Below, piece after piece: positions 25,696-32,445 of a stretch of 64,000 nucleotides of DNA. The stretch is from Labilithrix sp. Its GTDB lineage: Bacteria > Myxococcota_A > Polyangia > Polyangiales > Polyangiaceae. The stretch lies in NCBI GenBank assembly GCA_019637105.1, contig JAHBWF010000002.1, positions 1 through 64,000 on the forward strand, given 5' to 3'. Position 1 is the stretch's first letter. The number at the start of each line of letters is the position of its first letter. The notes beneath the pieces are model-generated. The model had not been told where the DNA came from and made no database searches. It saw nothing but the letters and a program-made list of their open reading frames with translations. A program made the position numbers and the translations under genes.

Positions 25696-26148
25696 ATGCA
25701 TGGTGAGCTGACTCATGAGCAAATCGAGAATGTCCTGCGCAGCGAGCTGACCGGACGCATCGGCTGCCACGCGGAAGGCCGGACGTACGTCGTCCCGATC
25801 TCCTACGCGTACGACGGCGAGCACGTGTACGGGCACTCGAGCGACGGGCTCAAGGTCCGGACGATGCGGTTCAACCCCGCCGTCTGCTTCGAGGTCGAGC
25901 AGATCGACGACCTGGCGAACTGGCGCACGGTCCTCGCGTGGGGCCGCTACGAAGAGCTCTCGGGCGCCGAGGAGGATCGCGCGATGAGGATCCTGCGCGA
26001 GCGGTTCGCTCCTTACGTGACGAGCGAGACCGCGGAGCCGTCGCGGGGACCGCGCACGGCGGACGACGCGTTCGACGAGGAGTCGCGTCGCGCGATCTAC
26101 TACCGGATCCGGCTCGACGAGAAGACGGGGCGGTTCGAGCGCCGTTGA
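25696..26148 (+). CDS. NimA-like flavin-binding split-barrel protein
   Basis: 150 aa. The start IENVLRSELTGRIGCHAEG and the segment YVVPISYAYDGEHVYGHSS are typical of the pyridoxamine-5'-phosphate oxidase-like FMN-binding split barrel, NimA subgroup. Family members reduce nitro compounds or bind flavin/F420; the native substrate is not known. Strands VCFEVEQIDDLANWRTVLAW and GRYEELSG complete the barrel. It is single-gene, with its own sigma-54-like promoter, divergent from the CBS-PFK operon. Flavin reductases of this type recur in hypoxia-induced gene sets. Confidence 0.85.
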   Translation: MHGELTHEQIENVLRSELTGRIGCHAEGRTYVVPISYAYDGEHVYGHSSDGLKVRTMRFNPAVCFEVEQIDDLANWRTVLAWGRYEELSGAEEDRAMRILRERFAPYVTSETAEPSRGPRTADDAFDEESRRAIYYRIRLDEKTGRFERR

Positions 26149-26162
26149 AGCGCCGAGCGGCC

Positions 26163-26179
26163 GGCGCAAGGCTTGCGCC
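26163..26179. repeat. 17-bp near-perfect palindrome
   Basis: GGCGCAAG-G-CTTGCGCC, 15 nt after the NimA-like stop and upstream of the USP promoter. It also satisfies GG-N10-GC. It may be a terminator, an activator-binding site or a second sigma-54 site; a related sequence occurs at 19231-19247. Confidence 0.5.
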
Positions 26180-26237
26180 CCGTCGCGCAGCTCCGGCGTC
26201 ACGACGGACGAACCGCCGCCCGCCGCGGGAAATTCGA

Positions 26238-26253
26238 TGGCCGTCCTCTTGCA
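26238..26253 (+). promoter_or_regulatory. Sigma-54-type promoter of the USP operon
   Basis: tGGCCGTcctcTTGCA: GG (26239-26240), GC (26251-26252), perfect -12 box. The predicted leader is about 124 nt; the first gene has its own AAGGAAGG ribosome site. Confidence 0.55.
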
Positions 26254-26387
26254 TCGAACCCATCCGATGAATTCCACCTCCCACGCCGAGCCGCCGTCCG
26301 TCCGCCGTCGCGCGGTCGCCGGCGTCGACGCGGCCCCCGCCGCGCTCCGCCACCTCGCCGACGCGGCTCGGTGAAAGGAAGGCATCC

Positions 26388-26810
26388 ATGAAGAAGATCC
26401 TCGTCTGCCTCGACACCTCGCCCCGAGCGCCGCGCGTCCTCGCGACCGCGATCGATCTCGCGCGGAGCACGAGCGCGCGCCTCACCCTCTTCCGCAGCGT
26501 CAGCGTGCCGCCGGAGCTCGTCGAGAAGGACGTCTTCGGCCTCGCGCCGGGCGCGCTCCGCGAGCGGATGCTCGCCTCCGCGAAGGAGGGGCTCATGCGC
26601 TACCGCGCCGACGTCCCGACGGAGCTCCTCGAGGCCGTCGAGGTGAAGATCGGCTCGCCGTGGGAGGCGATCTGCGTCGAGGCGAAGAAGATCGACGCGG
26701 ACCTGATCATCCTCGGCTCGCACGGATACGGCGTCCTCGATCGCATCCTCGGGACCACCGCCGCGCGAGTCGTCAACCACGCCGAGTGTTCGGTGATGGT
26801 CGTCCGCTGA
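26388..26810 (+). CDS. Universal stress protein
   Basis: 140 aa UspA-type. N-terminal strand KKILVCLDTSPRAPRVLATA, and the C-terminal nucleotide-binding motif DLIILGSHGYGVLDRILGTTAARVV (G-x-x-G-x-x-x-x-x-G-S/T) is complete, so ATP binding is likely. AAGGAAGG lies 6 nt before the ATG. It is first in a three-gene unit with another USP and a tiny lipoprotein. USPs help cells survive starvation, hypoxia or respiratory block. Confidence 0.92.
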   Translation: MKKILVCLDTSPRAPRVLATAIDLARSTSARLTLFRSVSVPPELVEKDVFGLAPGALRERMLASAKEGLMRYRADVPTELLEAVEVKIGSPWEAICVEAKKIDADLIILGSHGYGVLDRILGTTAARVVNHAECSVMVVR

Positions 26811-26821
26811 AGGAGCCCACG

Positions 26822-27256
26822 ATGCCCACGTTCAAGCACATCCTGGTACCGACCGATTTCGAAGAGGCTTCGGAGCACGCGCTCGAAGCGGCGCTCGACC
26901 TCGCGCAGGACCTCGACGCGGAGGTGACGATCGTCCACGTCATCCAGGCGCCGCCCATCTACTACTCCGCCTACGCGCAAGGCCTCGCGTGGCCGGTCGA
27001 GGAGCTCGACGGAGCGGCGCGGCGGGCGCTCGACGACGCGCTGGCGGCCGCGAAGAAGCGGTACGGGAAGGTCGACGCCGTGCTGCTCAACGGGGCTCCC
27101 CGCGTCCAGATCCTCGAGGCGGTCGTCGATCGAAAGGCCGACGTCATCGTCATGGGGACGCACGGAAGGCGCGGCATCGTCCGCGCGGTCCTCGGCAGCG
27201 TCGCCGAGAGCATCGTGCGGACGTCGCCGGTCCCCGTCCTGACGGTCGGCGCGTAG
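26822..27256 (+). CDS. Universal stress protein
   Basis: 144 aa UspA-type, 11 bp after the previous USP, with AAGGAG upstream of the ATG. N-terminus FKHILVPTDFEEASEHALEA, ATP motif DVIVMGTHGRRGIVRAVLGSVAESI with G-x-x-G and GS. It differs from its neighbour by an aromatic insert (PPIYYSAYAQGLAWPV, about residues 44-59). The two probably form homo- or heterodimers under the same sigma-54-like promoter. Confidence 0.93.
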   Translation: MPTFKHILVPTDFEEASEHALEAALDLAQDLDAEVTIVHVIQAPPIYYSAYAQGLAWPVEELDGAARRALDDALAAAKKRYGKVDAVLLNGAPRVQILEAVVDRKADVIVMGTHGRRGIVRAVLGSVAESIVRTSPVPVLTVGA

Positions 27257-27343
27257 CGCGTCACGGCCCGCCGCTCGCGGCGCGAGGTCCTCGCGAGCTC
27301 CCCGCGAGGCCGCGCGCCGCGGCGCGCCCGCTGGAGGAACCCC

Positions 27344-27520
27344 ATGGCTTCGAAACATCGCCCCCGCGCTCTCCGCATGAGCTCCGTCGTCACGCTCGCG
27401 TCCGTCCTGCTCACGGGCTGCTTCGTGGAGCACTGCGAGTGGACGCCCGGCGCCGACGCCCCCGACGCTCCCGCCGACGCGCTCGAGCGCGACGCGAGCG
27501 CGATCGAAGAAGAGGAGTGA
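27344..27520 (+). CDS. 58-residue lipoprotein with acidic tail
   Basis: The reading frame begins MASKHRPRALRMSS, preceded by GGAGG 7 nt upstream, and encodes a signal peptide with lipobox VLLTGC directly followed by FVEHCEW. The remaining 30 residues are Asp/Ala/Pro-rich and end EEEE. The mature protein would be about 35 residues on a lipid anchor. It is 87 bp after the second USP and likely in the same transcript. No function is recognised. Confidence 0.6.
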   Translation: MASKHRPRALRMSSVVTLASVLLTGCFVEHCEWTPGADAPDAPADALERDASAIEEEE

Positions 27521-27535
27521 GCCGCGCCGCCGGGC

Positions 27536-27554
27536 CGTCGCCAGGCAGGCGACG
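27536..27554 (+). terminator. Hairpin after the USP operon
   Basis: CGTCGCC/GGCGACG, perfect 7-bp stem, 5-nt loop, 15 nt after the lipoprotein stop. There is no T tract. Confidence 0.4.
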
Positions 27555-27715
27555 CGGGGCGGCGGGAGAGACGACGGGGGCCGGCCGTCGAGGACGCTGG
27601 CGACCCGCGATCCGACGCGAACCTTGAGGTGATCGAGGTTCGAGGTGGGGCGCGCGGAACGCAGGGTGATCTAGCCAACCCTTCGAGATCGTTGAGCGGC
27701 CGACAGGGCTTACCA

Positions 27716-27731
27716 GGGCACACAGTATGCT
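27716..27731 (+). promoter_or_regulatory. Sigma-54-type promoter of the RCC1 lipoprotein
   Basis: gGGCACAcagtATGCT: GG (27717-27718), N10, GC (27729-27730), with one mismatch in the core of each box. The GC is again exactly 14 nt before the ATG at 27744. Confidence 0.5.
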
Positions 27732-27743
27732 CCGGTGGCGGTC

Positions 27744-29051
27744 ATGTATGCTCCCATCCGCCTTCGCGCGCGCGTCGCGACGTTTCGAGTGTTCGCCGTC
27801 TCGCTGGCCGTCCCGCTCCTCGGCGCGTGCGGGGAGCCTTCGCGCGGCGGGGAGGGGCGAGAGGAGGCGTTTCAGACGTCCGACTCCGGCGCGTCCGACG
27901 CGGGCGACGGCGCGGCGATCGTTCAGGTCTCGGCGGGCTCGAACCACACCTGCGCGCGGCGCGCCTCCGGAGCCGTTTCGTGCTGGGGATGGAACGTCGC
28001 GGGACAGCTCGGCGACGGAGGGACGAGCGATCGCCACGAGCCTGCGCCGGTCGTGGGGCTCGACGACGCGGTCGAGGTCTCGGCCGGCGGGTTCCACACG
28101 TGCGCCCGACGCGCCTCCGGCGCCGTCGCGTGCTGGGGAGACAATTCCTACGGACAGCTCGGGGACGGGTCGACGACCGCCCAGCTCGCGCCCACCCCCG
28201 TCGTCGGCCTGACCGACGCCGTCGAGATCGACGCCTCCTCCTCTCAGACGTGCGCGAGGCGCGCGTCGGGCGGCGTCGTGTGCTGGGGAAAGAACTCGGC
28301 GGGGCTGGGCGACGGCACGTCGGTTCAGAGCTCCACGCCCGTCGCCGTCGCCGGCATCACCGACGCCGTCGAGGTCACCGTGAGCTTCAACCACGCGTGC
28401 GCGAGGAGGGCGTCGGGCGGGGTCGTCTGCTGGGGCAGCAACAGCTCCGGGCAGCTCGGCGACGGCAGCACGATCACGGAGGGCGGCCTCGAGGGCGGCG
28501 GCGGAGGATCCTCGAGCGAGGGACAAGGCTGCGACGGCTCCGCGACCGGCCGGCGGACGCCGTGCCCCGTCGTCGATCTCGACGACGCCGTCGAGATCGT
28601 CGCGGGCGGCTTCCACACCTGCGCGCGCCGCGCTTCGGGCTCCGCGGTCTGCTGGGGAGGCAACGGCTCCGGTGAGCTCGGCGACGGCTCGACGATCGAT
28701 CGATCGACGCCGGCCGCGGTCGCGGGCTTGACCGACGCCGTTCAGCTCGCCGCGTCGTCCCGCCACACGTGCGCGCTTCGCGCGTCCGGCGCCGTCGCGT
28801 GCTGGGGGGCCGGCGCCTTCGGTCAGCTCGGCGACGGCTCGACGACGTCGCGGCCCACGCCGGGGCCCGTCGTCGATCTCGACGACGCCGTCGAGATCGC
28901 CGGCGGCTTGACCATCCAGGTGGGCGATCACACCTGCGCGAGGCGCGCGTCGGGCGGTGTCGTGTGCTGGGGGCGGAACGCGTTCGGGGAGCTCGGCGAC
29001 GGCTCGACGAGCGACCGGACCGCGCCGACGCCGGTCGTCGCCCTGCCTTGA
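27744..29051 (+). CDS. RCC1-repeat lipoprotein with near-identical blades
   Basis: 435 aa. Lipobox AVPLLGAC. Seven blades follow a strict pattern, C-A-R-R-A-S-G-x-V-x-C-W-G then G-Q/E-L-G-D-G (for example CARRASGAVACWGDNSYGQL), much more uniform than in the RCC1 protein at 3283-4572. A Gly-rich insert (LEGGGGGSSSEGQGCDG, near residue 255) separates blades four and five. Paired Cys in every blade suggest one disulfide per blade. It is probably an outer-membrane or secreted binding scaffold. The next lipoprotein follows after 38 bp. A GTG at 27735 is an alternative start. Confidence 0.85.
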   Translation: MYAPIRLRARVATFRVFAVSLAVPLLGACGEPSRGGEGREEAFQTSDSGASDAGDGAAIVQVSAGSNHTCARRASGAVSCWGWNVAGQLGDGGTSDRHEPAPVVGLDDAVEVSAGGFHTCARRASGAVACWGDNSYGQLGDGSTTAQLAPTPVVGLTDAVEIDASSSQTCARRASGGVVCWGKNSAGLGDGTSVQSSTPVAVAGITDAVEVTVSFNHACARRASGGVVCWGSNSSGQLGDGSTITEGGLEGGGGGSSSEGQGCDGSATGRRTPCPVVDLDDAVEIVAGGFHTCARRASGSAVCWGGNGSGELGDGSTIDRSTPAAVAGLTDAVQLAASSRHTCALRASGAVACWGAGAFGQLGDGSTTSRPTPGPVVDLDDAVEIAGGLTIQVGDHTCARRASGGVVCWGRNAFGELGDGSTSDRTAPTPVVALP

Positions 29052-29089
29052 ACCATTCGATCCGTCGTTTCAACCCTTCGAGGTCCGTC

Positions 29090-29755
29090 ATGTTCACGAT
29101 GCTCCGTCATGCGTATTCGAGGTTCTCGTTCGGCGCGGTCCTCCTCGTCGTCGTTCCGGCGTGCAGCGCCGCGGGGGCGGACGCCGCCGCGGGGGACAGC
29201 TCCGACCTGACGGGTCCGATCGAGCTCGAGGCGCTCGACGTCGTTCGTCAGGACGCCGCCGCGGGGCTCGCCGTGCTCAAGAGCAAGGCCGAGTACGAGG
29301 CGTTCTTCGGAGCGAGCCCGCCGGCGTCGGTCGACTTCCGCGCGCACTGGGTGATCCACTACGCGACCGGGAACAAGACCTCGGGCGGTCATCGCGCCGA
29401 GATCACGTCGGTCCAGAAGCAGCGCGGCGAGACGCCGACGCTCGTCGTGTACGCGACCGACTCTTCCCCTGGCGCGGGCTGCCTCGCGCCGGCGGTCTCG
29501 ACGAACCCGCAGACGACGATCCGGATCAACAAGCAGCCCGGGATCGCGCAGGCGCGGCTCGAGGAGAAGAGCGTCGTGGCCGACTGCGCCGACGACTCTC
29601 CCAAGAGCTGCGGCGAGATCGACGGAGAGTGCGTGACGTCGACGTCGGGCGACGTGAACGACTTCACCTGCTTCGACGTCGGGTTGTCATGGGTCCTGGA
29701 CGCGAGCTGTCCGTCGTCGAGCCAGGCGTGTTGCGTCCCGTTTTCGCCCGAGTGA
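29090..29755 (+). CDS. Secreted lipoprotein, possibly PrcB-C-like
   Basis: 221 aa. Lipobox LLVVVPAC. The middle part (LKSKAEYEAFFG, VDFRAHWVIHYATGNKTSGG, IRINKQPG) resembles the small C-terminal domain of treponemal PrcB, which occurs in many secreted proteins of unknown role; the match is by eye and tentative. The C-terminal 50 residues add eight Cys (CADDSPKSCGEIDGEC, CPSSSQACC), giving a disulfide-rich tail. It is likely co-transcribed with the RCC1 gene 38 bp upstream. Confidence 0.68.
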   Translation: MFTMLRHAYSRFSFGAVLLVVVPACSAAGADAAAGDSSDLTGPIELEALDVVRQDAAAGLAVLKSKAEYEAFFGASPPASVDFRAHWVIHYATGNKTSGGHRAEITSVQKQRGETPTLVVYATDSSPGAGCLAPAVSTNPQTTIRINKQPGIAQARLEEKSVVADCADDSPKSCGEIDGECVTSTSGDVNDFTCFDVGLSWVLDASCPSSSQACCVPFSPE

Positions 29756-30276
29756 GGCGCCCCGAGACGCGGCGGGACGAATCGCTACGGCGTTTCGATC
29801 GTCGGAGTGGAACGCCTCGGACGCCTCGCCGCAGCCGCCGCGGCGGTGGGGCGTGTCCGCGCGCCGAGCGAGCGTCGACGACGCGAGCGCGGTGATCAGG
29901 TCCGGCGCGCGATCGCTCGATCCGTGACGCGTGGAGCTCGCGACGCGCGCGTCGCTCGCGACCGCTCTCGCACTGCGCCGTGGCGACGCCGTCGATGGAG
30001 CCTCGCCCGGCCGCGGTGAAAACTGTCTCGATCGACGGCGTCGCGTGATGGCGAGCGCCGTGTCGGGCGCGAGCGTGGATTGCCGCGGCCGTGGAGGCGA
30101 TCGCGTGCTCCACCGAATCGGCCCCGTCGTTTCCACCACGTACGGAGCGCCTGCCGTCGCCGGCCTCAGCGACGTCGTGGCGCGCGTCTTTCGGCCGGTG
30201 TCGGCACGACACTCGCAAGGTGCGCGCGCCTCGGTCGCTCGCAGGCGATCGAGCTTCCATGACGTGGAGTGTCCGC
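29756..30276. other. 521-bp intergenic region
   Basis: No convincing gene on either strand. The only recognisable element is a sigma-54-like site at 30202-30217 near its right end. A/T content is slightly raised around 30015-30030. Confidence 0.5.
30202..30217 (+). promoter_or_regulatory. Possible sigma-54-type promoter of the lysozyme-like gene
   Basis: cGGCACGacacTCGCA: perfect GGCACG, N4, one mismatch in the -12 box; GC at 30215-30216. The start codon is 43-61 nt downstream. Confidence 0.42.
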
Positions 30277-30738
30277 ATGTCCGTTCTTCCATTCGTCCTG
30301 GCCGCGATGACCCAGCTCGCGCCCGGACGTGACCACAGCGAGCTCGGTGGAGCGATCGCGCGTGCCGTGGACTCGAACAAGCCGCTCTTCGCGAAGGACG
30401 AAGACCGGAGACGGACCGCGGCGCTCCTCGTCGCCGTCGCGTATCGCGAGTCGACGTTCATCGCCGACGCCGTCGGAGACAAGGGCCAGTCGTTCTGCGC
30501 GTTCCAGATCCATCGCTCGGCGGGCGGGACGCCGGCGCTGCTCACCGACGCCGACGCCTGCGTGCAGTCGGGGCTCTCGATGCTGCGCACGTCTCTCCGG
30601 ATCTGTCCGAGCTACCCCGTCGCCTGGTACGCGTCGGGGCCGAACGGCTGCACGAACAGCCGTGCGCAGAGGATCTCGCGCGATCGGATGAACCTCGCGG
30701 CCTACCTCTTCGGGCAGGTGAAGGTCGGCAACGTGTGA
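30277..30738 (+). CDS. Secreted lysozyme-like / transglycosylase-like protein
   Basis: 153 aa. The ATG at 30277 has GGAG 7 nt upstream and opens a short signal peptide (MSVLPFVLAAMTQLAPG); an ATG at 30259 is possible. The segment VAYRESTFIADAVGD supplies a Glu in the position of the lytic-transglycosylase catalytic residue, and GQSFCAFQIH plus ACVQSGLSMLR and YPVAWYASGPNGC follow the SLT order. Four Cys could form two disulfides. A cell-wall-cleaving role is inferred from this pattern only. Confidence 0.68.
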   Translation: MSVLPFVLAAMTQLAPGRDHSELGGAIARAVDSNKPLFAKDEDRRRTAALLVAVAYRESTFIADAVGDKGQSFCAFQIHRSAGGTPALLTDADACVQSGLSMLRTSLRICPSYPVAWYASGPNGCTNSRAQRISRDRMNLAAYLFGQVKVGNV

Positions 30739-30831
30739 CGCGTTCGCGCGGCGAGTCGGCTTTCTTTGCCAGGCCGTTCGGCGCCGGCGAAGATCCTCGC
30801 GCGGGGGGCGGAGACCACCGCGGGAGGATCC

Positions 30832-31365
30832 ATGTCGAACCGAAATGTCGCCGCCGCGTGCGCGCTGGCGCTGCTGCTCGCAGCCTGTCCGAAGAAGGAG
30901 GAGGCAGCCGCCGAGGCCGACGCGGGAGCGCCGCCGATCGCCACCGCGCCAGCTCTGCCGGTCGAGGAGGCAGACTCGGGCGCGCCCGCCGCCGAGGAGA
31001 CGGCGGCGACGGGCGCCGGCGCGAAGGATGCGCCGCCCACGCCGAAGGCCGCCGAGGCCCCGACCGACGCGGGGGCGTCCGCCGACGCGGGGGCGTCCGC
31101 CGACGCGGGCGCGTCCGTCGAGACGTGCTGCTGCGAGGTCCCGGGCGCGCCGCTCGCGCAGCTCGGGCAGAGCGAGTGCACGAAGACGAAGAAGGGGCAG
31201 TGCGTGAAGAAGGAGCGGTGCGCCGCGGCGCCGGCTCCGGTCGACGCCGGCCCGACCGTGCAGCAGTGCTGCTGTGACTCCGCCGGGAAGAAGGAGCTCC
31301 GCGGTCAGAGCGAGTGCACCAAGGGCGGCGCCGGCAAGTGCGTGAAGATGACCGAGTGCAAGTGA
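30832..31365 (+). CDS. Lipoprotein with duplicated CCC-containing Cys module
   Basis: 177 aa. GGAGG lies 5 nt before the ATG; lipobox LLLAAC. Residues 25-95 are an Ala/Glu/Pro/Asp linker containing three ADAGAS repeats. Two Cys modules follow, each with six Cys: TCCCEVPG...GQSECTKTKKGQC...C (about 100-133) and QCCCDSAG...GQSECTKGGAGKC...C (about 143-177). The run of three Cys and conserved GQSECTK are unusual. Disulfide-rich or metal-binding folds are both possible. No family is recognised. Confidence 0.72.
   Translation: MSNRNVAAACALALLLAACPKKEEAAAEADAGAPPIATAPALPVEEADSGAPAAEETAATGAGAKDAPPTPKAAEAPTDAGASADAGASADAGASVETCCCEVPGAPLAQLGQSECTKTKKGQCVKKERCAAAPAPVDAGPTVQQCCCDSAGKKELRGQSECTKGGAGKCVKMTECK
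31066..31119 (+). repeat. 18-bp tandem repeat within the CCC lipoprotein gene
   Basis: Three units of GACGCGGGGGCGTCCGCC (the third with two substitutions) encode three Asp-Ala-Gly-Ala-Ser-Ala/Val hexapeptides in the linker. Confidence 0.85.
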
Positions 31366-31370
31366 GCCTC

Positions 31371-31424
31371 GGCGGCGCGCGGCGGTCGCGCTGACCGGGC
31401 GGCGCGCGGCGGTCGCGCTGACCG
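31371..31424. repeat. 27-bp perfect tandem repeat
   Basis: Two identical 27-bp units (31371-31397 and 31398-31424) directly after the stop codon at 31365. Non-coding; immediately upstream of the sigma-54-like site. Confidence 0.85.
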
Positions 31425-31440
31425 GCCGCGCGCCACGCTT

Positions 31441-31456
31441 CGGTCTGGCGCTTGCA
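31441..31456 (+). promoter_or_regulatory. Possible sigma-54-type promoter of the tandem USP gene
   Basis: cGGTCTGgcgcTTGCA: GG (31442-31443), GC (31454-31455), perfect -12 box but weak -24 box. Confidence 0.42.
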
Positions 31457-31540
31457 GGCCATCGTCGGACCGAGGCATGGGGCCGTGCTCGTCGCGCGAC
31501 GCTTGCTCGCGACGTGACGGTCGGCCTCGAGTCCGCCGTC

Positions 31541-32410
31541 ATGATCGCCCTCCCTCGCACCGCCGCGCCCGTCATCGTGGTCGGCGCGGACCTCTCGCTC
31601 GGCGGGCGGAACGCGCTCGCGCGCGCGGTCGAGGTCGCGCGCACGAGCGACGCGAGCGTGGTGATCGTCCACGCCGTGCATCGCCTGCCTCCGCAAGCGC
31701 TCACGCCGTCCGACGACCAAGACCAGGACGAGGCCGCGGGCGAGGCGCGCGCGGCGATGGAGGAGCTGGTGGGCGAGGCGCGGACGTCGGGCGTCGACGC
31801 GCGCTTGCGCTTCGCCGCCTCGAGCGCGGTCCGAGGGCTCCGCGAGGCCGCGGCCGAGCTCGCGGCGCACCTCGTCGTGGTCGGGGCGCGCGGGCGCGTC
31901 ATGCCCGACGCGCTGCTCGGGTCGACCGCCGAGCGCGTCGCGTTTCACGCTCGGTCGCCCGTGCTCCTCGCGCGGAGGCACGCGAGCGAGGCCTATCGCC
32001 ACGTCCTCGTCGCGGTCGACGCGCGCGGAGACGTCCGCCGCGAGCTCGACGCCGCGCGCTTCGTCGCGCCCTATGCGGACATCGCCTTCCTCCACGCCTA
32101 CGAGGCGCTGCACGAGACGACCTTGGCGCTCGACGGCGTGACGCAGGCGTCGCTCTCGCTCTACCAGCGGCAAGCGCGCCGCGAGGCGCGGGCGGCGCTG
32201 ATCCGGCAGCTCGCCGACGCGGGGGTCTCGGACCCGCGCCTGGTGCTGCGGCACGGGAACCGTCGCTTCGTGCTCGAGCGCGAGGCGCGGCGCCCGAGCA
32301 ACGAGCTCCTCGTGCTCGAGCGGAGCCGCTCGGCGGCGCGCCGCTTCCTCCTCGGCGGGGCGGCGCGCGCGGTCATCGCTCACGGGACGGTCGACGTCCT
32401 CCTCGTGTGA
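31541..32410 (+). CDS. Tandem universal stress protein
   Basis: 289 aa with two USP units. The first (about 1-145) begins APVIVVGADLSLGGRNAL and ends with a complete ATP motif HLVVVGARGRVMPDALLGSTAERVA. The second (about 150-289) begins YRHVLVAVDARGDVRREL, but its motif is degenerate (NELLVLERSRSAARRFLLGG), so only one unit is likely to bind ATP. A GTG at 31514 in the same frame is an alternative start. It is single-gene, adding to the other USPs of the stress island. Confidence 0.82.
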   Translation: MIALPRTAAPVIVVGADLSLGGRNALARAVEVARTSDASVVIVHAVHRLPPQALTPSDDQDQDEAAGEARAAMEELVGEARTSGVDARLRFAASSAVRGLREAAAELAAHLVVVGARGRVMPDALLGSTAERVAFHARSPVLLARRHASEAYRHVLVAVDARGDVRRELDAARFVAPYADIAFLHAYEALHETTLALDGVTQASLSLYQRQARREARAALIRQLADAGVSDPRLVLRHGNRRFVLEREARRPSNELLVLERSRSAARRFLLGGAARAVIAHGTVDVLLV

Positions 32411-32445
32411 GCCGCCGCGGAGATAGGTGTCCCGCGACGCCCCGC

